NCBI RefSeq assembly: GCF_000313135.1
Contig: NW_004457596.1
Location: 11,757-32,094, forward strand
Origin: Acanthamoeba castellanii str. Neff
Lineage: Eukaryota; Discosea; Longamoebia; Acanthamoebidae
Direction: 5' to 3'
DNA: 20,338 bases
Of the stretch, positions 15,183-20,338 are shown piece after piece. Each line of letters starts with the position of its first letter. The first letter of the stretch is position 1. The notes beneath the pieces are model-generated. The model was not told the DNA's origin. It did no database searches and worked only from the letters and a program-made list of their open reading frames with translations. Made by a program: the position numbers and the translations under genes.

Positions 15183-16256
15183 TTACTGGCTCGGTGTCAT
15201 GTAGTCCTTCCCGTAGGTGTGCTGCAGCATCGGTTCGTAGTCCGCCGCCGACGGGCACCACATCACCTGTCCCTCAAGAGGGCATGGCACGATCTTCCGG
15301 GGGAAACTTGCCCGCTGCGGCCCCACCTCTGTCGCATCGGTGCCGTACCTGCCCGCGAATTCCTCCACGCAGAACACGTCCATGTGCGCGGTGTGACCGT
15401 CGATGTAGGCGACCAGCCGGGCGAACGGACCCACGAATGAGACAGAGTCCTCCTGCGAGGGCACGACATCACCGGTGCGGTTGTAGCGAAGACCATCGCC
15501 GGGGAGGTCCATGGCCCGGTGCTCGTTGACGATCAGGCGGACCTCGCCGTCGTGCCAGGGCTGATGGCGGGCCACCGCCGTGTTCCACTCGATCGAGATG
15601 CCGTCGATGGAGGACCACAGCTGCCCACTACTGGTGGCCTGAGGGTGTCCCGCCGCGAGGTCTCGTATCATCTCGCCCGTCTCGCGGTCGATGGCGATGT
15701 CGAGGTCGGAGTCCCACGGGATGATGCGCCCGTTGCGCAGAGCGGCCAGCAGGGTGCCGGCGACGGCCACGTAGCGCCACTCGAGGGTGTCGGCCAGGCG
15801 GACCCAGCGGTAGATGAGGTAGCGCAGGCGAGGGTGGGAGGCGCTGATCCGTTGGTTCGGGTAGATGAGGTCGTTGGGCGGGTAGGCCTCGTAGGGGTTG
15901 GCAAATACTAGAGAGGTGTGAGGCATGGCCGTTGAACGAAGAGGAGGAGTGCTCTGGGGTGAGTTCAAGCTGCTTGTTGGTGATTCTTGTGGCTCCTGGC
16001 CGCCATCGGAAGTTGTGTTGGCCGTGGAGAAGTACACCTCCGATAGGAGGCTTTCATGGTACCCGAAAAACAGCCAGCACGCGAAGGCCAGGCAACTGAC
16101 GATGTAGACCACGTTGACCCATCGAAGCTGGAACCAGCCGTACATGTCGAAGGTGTTATGATGCGAAGAGAGAATGCCAGTTCTTTGAGGCTCAGTCTGG
16201 AGCACCTGTTCCACTGAGGCACCCAATCCCATTGGAGTGTTGGGGCACCTCAACAT
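15183..16256 (-). CDS. LicD/fukutin-type nucleotidyltransferase-fold protein, type II membrane
   Basis: One uninterrupted exon of 357 residues, unusual among intron-rich neighbours. The ATG at 16256 is the first in frame; another follows at 16232. A single membrane span (about 47-66) comes after a short N-terminus. A Ser/Pro/Thr-rich stem (about 80-110) leads to a lumenal catalytic region, the layout of Golgi transferases. The LicD hallmark GTLLAALRNGRIIPWDSDLDIAI is at about 167-189, with three metal-binding Asp candidates at 182, 184 and 186. The C-terminus ends HTYGKDYMTP, the typical YG..W/Y..P close of the family. LicD and fukutin proteins transfer phosphocholine or ribitol-phosphate from CDP donors onto glycans; the substrate here is unknown. 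An AATAAA lies just past the stop. Lack of introns could mean retrocopy or transfer, but neither is shown. Confidence 0.85.
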   Translation of the reverse strand: MLRCPNTPMGLGASVEQVLQTEPQRTGILSSHHNTFDMYGWFQLRWVNVVYIVSCLAFACWLFFGYHESLLSEVYFSTANTTSDGGQEPQESPTSSLNSPQSTPPLRSTAMPHTSLVFANPYEAYPPNDLIYPNQRISASHPRLRYLIYRWVRLADTLEWRYVAVAGTLLAALRNGRIIPWDSDLDIAIDRETGEMIRDLAAGHPQATSSGQLWSSIDGISIEWNTAVARHQPWHDGEVRLIVNEHRAMDLPGDGLRYNRTGDVVPSQEDSVSFVGPFARLVAYIDGHTAHMDVFCVEEFAGRYGTDATEVGPQRASFPRKIVPCPLEGQVMWCPSAADYEPMLQHTYGKDYMTPSQ

Positions 16257-16436
16257 CCATGTCACCAAGTGTTCGGACCTCTTGTGCTCTTAGTCACCGT
16301 GAAATGGAATGAAATTCCGACCTCACTGTGGTGCAGAGAGTGCATCGGTACGAGTGGAGTACAGAGAAAGAAGAGAGACAGAGCGTTTGAAGCTTTGTGG
16401 CCTCAACCGCACACGGCCCGCCCTACACACAACATA
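16257..16436 (-). promoter_or_regulatory. Upstream region of the LicD-like gene
   Basis: The 180 bp between the LicD-like ATG and the MITE probably contain its promoter. I see no gene, tRNA or clear TATA box here. Short open frames have no supporting features. Confidence 0.35.
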
Positions 16437-16704
16437 CAGTCTCCTAACTCTCAAAGGGCCAAAAAAGTCAAAACTGGTCAATGCGCAACCTCCGGTACCG
16501 GTCGCACGTTGTTGTGCCATACGAAACCTGTTTCAAACCTGTCTGTCCGCAGACGCACCAGGTGAGCCAAGAAGGCAACGACCAAAAAAGAGCTCTTTTT
16601 AGCTATTTTTTGGCCCTACTCCACACGTTGAAAAAAGCAATTTTAATAGGCGAAAAAAGCCAATGAACCGGCGACATTCGACCCCTTTGAGAGTTCAGAG
16701 ACTG
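16437..16704. mobile_element. 268-bp MITE with Tc1/mariner-like ends
   Basis: The left end begins CAGTCTCCTAACTCTCAAAG. The right end, read on the other strand, begins CAGTCTCTGAACTCTCAAAG. Over 22 bp, 20 match. Both ends are flanked by TA (16435-16436 and 16705-16706), the target duplication of Tc1/mariner-type transposons, whose termini commonly start CAGT. A further inverted AGGGCCAAAAAA pair lies inside (about 16455-16466 and 16606-16617). There is no transposase frame, so it is non-autonomous. It sits about 46 bp past the TPK-fusion stop and upstream of the LicD-like gene. Confidence 0.7.
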
Positions 16705-16750
16705 TATCACCTACTTGCGTGGCGTAGGCTTGCGCACAGCGAAGACCACT

Positions 16751-18437
16751 TCACGAGGTAATGGCCTTTACTCGATGGAGCAGATCCCGGGTGACGGCGA
16801 AGCCCGACGCCGAACCGAGCACCACTGAGTCACGCTGGCAGGCAGGACACACGGCCGTCTCGGCCGCGACCGCAGCCTCTACGCCGACCGGTGGCAGCCT
16901 GGTCCATGTCTTAATCTCGCTCGGGCGGAAGGTGGCGAGGCAGTTGTAGCAGCCACAGACGTCGCTCCTCATGACCTCGTCCTTGTGGTCTACGGCGTGC
17001 GCACGGATGTCGTCGATGTGGTCGTCGAGAGTGAGCAGTCGCTGTGTGCGCCGTTCCTCCTCCTCGGGCCGGATGTCGAACGTCCACAACACCGGGTCCG
17101 ACACCTCCACCTCCGCTGTCTCTGCCGCCATTTCGTTCGATGTGCTCACCAACCCTCCAAACTCCATCGACGCCAGCGCTGTCATCATCGTACGAAGACC
17201 ACTATAGGTAAGCATCGTCCAACCCCGCTGCCATACCATGAAGTATATGAGAAGAAATGGTACCCAGGTCCCATCGCAGGCCCTTGGTGGTAATGGACCG
17301 GCATTGGGTGCCAAGGGGCACCAGACTGCAGAAGATACGTCGCTTGTCCTGTGGTCGCAGCGCTATGTTCGTGTGGATTATGTGCCTCCCTGGCACTAGC
17401 AGGAAAGTCTGCGCACGACAGCGATAGGGCACTGATGAGTTGGCGGCCTCAAGTTGGTTCGGTGGTGGTGCGGGAGAAAGAGACGGTCATACGAGGTTGA
17501 GATCGGAGAGAAGGAAGATGCGACGCTGGCGATACTTGAAGAGGATATTCACGTTGGCGAGCTCATGCGAGAAGTTGCCGCCCAGGCCGCCCACCACGCA
17601 CAGGTTCGTGAACTGATGTGAAGGCAGTGGAGAATCGCGATCAGGTTCGTGTTATGACACAACCGGTACGATGACGTGAACTCCATCGTGAGAGTGGAGC
17701 GGTACCGTTTGTCCCTTCTTGTGCTCGATGTCCTTAATCTGCAGCACACACTTCTCCAGGTCTGTAGTGTCTTGGTCACGGCTCTGCACTATAGCCGTAC
17801 CCTACGAAGATACAGAGAGCGAGAATGAGGGACAAGGCCAGGAGCCACCACCAACGCCGGCAAAGTGCTGAAAGAAGCGAACCTTGCTGCGGTAGTACTC
17901 CATGACAGATGGTCGCAGCGAGTCCATATCACCAGTGATCACGTCAGGCACGAATCTGCAGAGGATCCTCGTCGAATTGAGATGAGAGAGATGTGAAGAG
18001 AACACTGGAAAACTACCTCCGCTTGTCGAAGGCAAAGACGCGATTGCCGCCTCCGTCAGCGCAGACCTTGACGCCAGCTACAACAAACATCCACAAAAGT
18101 TGCTCAGCCAAGGCGATCTCGACGCGTGATTTCGGCGCGTACCTTTGGACCAGAGGAATGGGAAGAAGCGGTTGTGTTTGGGGATGGCAGAGTTGGCAAT
18201 GATGAGGGCCAAAGGCACGTCCTCCATCTTTCTACCAGCCACCTCCTCCATCGCTTGTGTGCTGCTCGTGGCGAAGAAATCGGCACAGTTCCAAATCGTG
18301 ACATCTTCCGCTGGCGTTGCCGAGATCGTGATGGGTTCCTTGTCGAGCGAGTAGGGCATCTTTGCCAACGGTGTGGAGTGCATCATCCGAACACCATGGC
18401 GTCCTCGCCACGCGTACCACAGTCTTGCTCTGCGCAT
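16751..18437 (-). CDS. TPK1: Thiamine pyrophosphokinase fused to a bacterial-type CGCYNC/CPAC zinc-binding-like domain
   Basis: Seven exons: 18143-18437, 18017-18077, 17883-17955, 17706-17801, 17493-17612, 17264-17408, 16751-17178, all in phase, 405 residues. Residues about 65-299 are thiamine pyrophosphokinase: CADGGGNR (104-111), ITGDMDSLRP (125-134), SRDQDTTDLEK, VVGGLGGNFSHELANVN, LLVPGRH, then FGGLVSTSN and DPVLWTFDI. It makes the cofactor ThDP from thiamine and ATP. A linker (300-318) leads to a domain at about 319-405 with Cys338, 340, 343, 374 and 377 (CGCYNCLATF, EIKTW, CPACQRDSV). This matches a small bacterial protein family of unknown role. The joint lies inside one exon, so the fusion does not depend on a predicted splice. 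The first ATG adds an Arg-rich leader; ATGs at 18386 and 18359 are alternatives, since a TATA-like site lies only about 20 nt upstream. Confidence 0.88.
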
Positions 18438-18580
18438 GTGTTTTTATTTTCGTTATCTTTATAAAGATTAAAAACAGGCAAAATAATAAAATAAATCATT
18501 TATTATTGCCCGGATAAATCCGGTCGCAGTGCGGACGGTTGCCTCGCCTCGTGACAAAGGGCCAAAGGTACAAGACCAAG
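18438..18580. promoter_or_regulatory. Divergent promoter region, TPK fusion / EF-hand gene
   Basis: The 143 bp between the two divergent starts are markedly AT-rich for this window. CTTTATAAAG at 18457-18466 is palindromic and offers a TATAAA to both strands. AATAATAAA (18482-18490) and TTTATTATT (18499-18507) form a 9-bp inverted repeat. CCGGATAAATCCGG at 18510-18523 is a second palindrome, 6-bp arms around AA. For the TPK gene the TATA-like site is only about 20 nt from the first ATG, so transcription may start inside or beyond that codon. Confidence 0.5.
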
Positions 18581-18927
18581 ATGCAACGAGCAACGCTTCC
18601 AGTGCCGCCTGCCAGGAATCACGGCGGCAAGCTGTCGGTGGGCCTCACCCTTCGCTTCCCTGGTACCTACCACCGCCCCCATCTGTTTACGCGTACAACC
18701 TTCTTACTTCTAAAATCTGACCGCACCTGTTCATCTCTTGTGGCCTCCATCTTGGCGTGGACCACTCCCAGACATGACGAAGGAGGAGATCGAGACGGTT
18801 GTTGCGGCCTTCCAGAAGTTCGACCTCGACGGCAACGGCCGCCTGGACAAACGTTCGCTCCCTCCTCGCCCTGCCGCTACAATAGCCCCTGCGCACCACG
18901 TACCCTGACTGGCGTAACCGCTTTGCC

Positions 18928-18966
<39 letters not shown>

Positions 18967-20338
18967 CAGAGGAGTTCGCGTTGGTGATGGAGGAGGTGAA
19001 GAAGACGAACAAGGGCAAGGGCGCCGCGGATCGGATGCTGATGGACTTGCACTTTGACGCCATGGACAAGGACCACAGCGGCGGCATCGACATCGAGGAG
19101 TTCATCGCCGGCTACAACTCCCTCTTCCACGAGGAGCGCCACGAGCTTGCCCTCAAGCTCCATGCCCAGCACCCTGGTGCGCTCCTTGTTGTGCCCTCTT
19201 CCCCCTGTGGATGTGTCGGTTGGCGTGGTGGGTGACCCTGTTCTTGTTGGATACGGCCATACTGCGCCCAAAGCACCGCTTCCCATCCGAACAGCGAAGT
19301 TAAGTTGCGCCAGGCGGTGTTAGTACTGGGGTGGGCGACCACCCGGGAATCCACCGTGCCGTATCCTTACATTTTTGCTGAGCTCCTTCCTTATCACCCC
19401 CTCTTCATGCACCCTGTGTGGCGTATCTTCCTTTTGGCTGCTGATGGTGGTGTTCTGACCTTGCTTTTCTACTGTTTTTGCAGAGATGGAAGTGCATCAG
19501 ATTGAGCGCGTGCTCAAGGCCTTTGAAAAGTTTGACAAGGACGGTGATGGCGTGCTCGACGCAGGTGAGCCCATCATCGTTTGGCCCATAGTCGTTTGGC
19601 CTACACGCGTGTGTTGAACGCGCCAACTCATATCGCGTGCGCGCAGAGGAATTCTATCAGCTCAAGGAGGAGCTCATGCCCGAGGTCTCCAAGGTCCTGC
19701 TTCGCCTCCACACCGAAAAGAGGTACGGCCCAGCCCACATAAAGTGTTAGTACGGTGAGGCCGAGTGTGAGCTCATCGCCGCTTCGCTGCTTGGACGCCA
19801 GATTCTCGCACGCGGACGATGACGGAAGTGGCGACCTGAACCGCGTCGAGCTGGTGGCGGCCTACCGCGAGATCTTCGGCTCCCAGTCGGGATTGAGCCC
19901 GCGGGTGGGAAACATCCCCATCAACGCCCAGAGCGCCTTCGAGGACTTCGCCACCTGCGACACCCTCCTTGCCACGCGGCAGAGATTCAATGTTCGCTTC
20001 TCCCCCCACCATGACATGCAGAGCCGAGGCCAACTAACCAACCGATCAACCAACGAACCACCAACAGGAGCTTAAGGAGACCTGCGAAGCGGCCGAGGGA
20101 GGCGACGTGTACGAGGCTGTGCGCGGACGCATGTTCGGACACCCACGCTGGAAGCCCTTTTTCCAACTCATCGACAAGCTTCGTAAGCAGGTGTGACGCT
20201 CCCCCGCCGCTAGCGTGATCACGCGCGAGTGTGACTGCGCGCCCTGCTCACCACAAGGCACTCTCCTATCCATGCATCAGAAAGAGTACACGGTTAAGTC
20301 GACCAACAAGCCGCGCGTGCTAATCGTGGGCGCCGGTC
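18581..20338 (+). CDS. Four-EF-hand protein, possibly fused to an FAD/NAD-binding oxidoreductase (runs off the right edge)
   Basis: Exons: 18581-18662, 18772-18852, 18970-19176, 19484-19564, 19647-19722, 19802-19991, 20068-20190, and probably 20281 to the edge. Four canonical EF loops are seen: DLDGNGRLDKQE (45-56), DKDHSGGIDIEE (87-98), DKDGDGVLDAEE (141-152) and DDDGSGDLNRVE (181-192). Splicing rebuilds loops 1 and 3 across exon joints, which supports the model. After about 280 residues two readings exist. If the CAG|GTGTGA donor at 20190 is used, the frame continues into KPRVLIVGAG, the start of a Rossmann FAD/NAD-binding fold as in NDH-2 or AIF-like oxidoreductases. If not, the protein ends at a TGA (20194-20196) and a separate gene starts at the in-frame ATG at 20272. 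Intron 3 is 307 nt and contains a 5S rRNA gene. Exon 1 and its start are the least certain part. Confidence 0.8.
18928..18966 (+). repeat. (ACA)13 trinucleotide repeat ending at a 3' splice site
   Basis: Thirteen ACA units lie in intron 2 (18853-18969) of the EF-hand gene and run almost directly into the CAG acceptor at 18967-18969. Read as coding it would give a poly-Gln tract, but the flanking exons rebuild EF loop 1 exactly only if it is spliced out. A purine/A-rich repeat replaces the usual polypyrimidine tract. Confidence 0.85.
19249..19367 (+). rRNA. 5S ribosomal RNA, nested in an intron of the EF-hand gene
   Basis: About 119 nt. The ends GGATACGG (19249-19256) and CCGTATCC (19359-19366) form the 8-bp helix I. 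Conserved 5S blocks follow in order: CCATCCGAACAGCGAAGTTAA, given here only up to loop C, the internal Pol III promoter region around GTTAAGTTGCGCCAGG, and GTTAGTACTGGGGTGGGCGACC. The sequence looks like the Acanthamoeba 5S I know in general form, but this was not aligned. It lies wholly inside intron 19177-19483, in the same orientation as the host gene. The intron is two to three times longer than others in the window because of it. A TTTTT run just downstream should stop Pol III. Confidence 0.93.
19372..19376 (+). terminator. Pol III terminator of the 5S rRNA gene
   Basis: A run of five T on the sense strand, five bases after the 5S 3' end, is the standard RNA polymerase III stop signal. 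Confidence 0.75.

Noticed and set aside
16620..16745. A tRNA-like stretch on the minus strand (GGTTCA near a T run)
   Set aside because: No acceptor, anticodon or standard T arm could be folded. The symmetry is explained by the MITE ends.
16751..17314. A stand-alone small Cys-rich (CGCYNC/CPAC) protein gene with its own start
   Set aside because: The residues before the Cys motif (FGGLVSTSN...DPVLWTFDI) are the end of thiamine pyrophosphokinase, and the upstream TPK exons join in phase, so it is one fused gene.

Overview
This window looks like nuclear DNA of a free-living amoeba, most likely Acanthamoeba. It is GC-rich and very gene-dense, with 60-130 bp between most neighbouring genes. The genes carry many short spliceosomal introns, mostly 44-130 nt, with donors such as GTACGC, GTGCGC, GTTCGC and GTACCT. 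A 5S rRNA gene with the fold and sequence I expect for Acanthamoeba is present. Species assignment is inference. All gene models were built by hand: I matched intron borders, reading phase and protein-family conservation. Exon coordinates are in the entries, and for minus-strand genes they run 5' to 3'.

Left part (1-8317). A minus-strand gene fragment of unknown function (1-312) is followed by an NRAMP divalent-metal transporter on the plus strand (746-3245, 11 exons). A secreted or lysosomal GH31 alpha-glycosidase lies on the minus strand (3308-6022, 3 exons). The p52/Tfb2 subunit of transcription and repair factor TFIIH is on the plus strand (6150-8317, 9 exons). Gene ends are either divergent, with shared promoter regions at 313-745 and 6023-6149, or convergent and nearly touching, at 3246-3307 and 8318-8443.

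Middle (8444-16256). Four minus-strand genes stand head to tail: an AIF1/EFhd-like EF-hand protein with a charged coiled coil, a secreted type-B carboxylesterase (13 exons), a Deg9-type HtrA serine protease, and a single-exon type II membrane protein of the LicD/fukutin nucleotidyltransferase class. A 268-bp MITE with CAGT-type inverted ends and TA flanks (16437-16704) lies upstream of the LicD-like gene.

Right part (16751-20338). A minus-strand gene encodes thiamine pyrophosphokinase fused to a bacterial-type cysteine-rich (CGCYNC...CPAC) domain. A divergent plus-strand gene encodes a four-EF-hand protein. One of its introns contains a complete 5S rRNA gene with its own Pol III terminator. 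That EF-hand gene either continues into an FAD/NAD-binding oxidoreductase at the window edge or ends just before a separate oxidoreductase gene.

The genes do not form one pathway. The strongest points for follow-up are the TPK fusion, the intron-nested 5S gene, the possible EF-hand/oxidoreductase fusion, the MITE, and nested palindromes just upstream of the NRAMP start. Two apparent one-base frameshifts, in the GH31 and Deg9 genes, look like homopolymer errors in the assembly.
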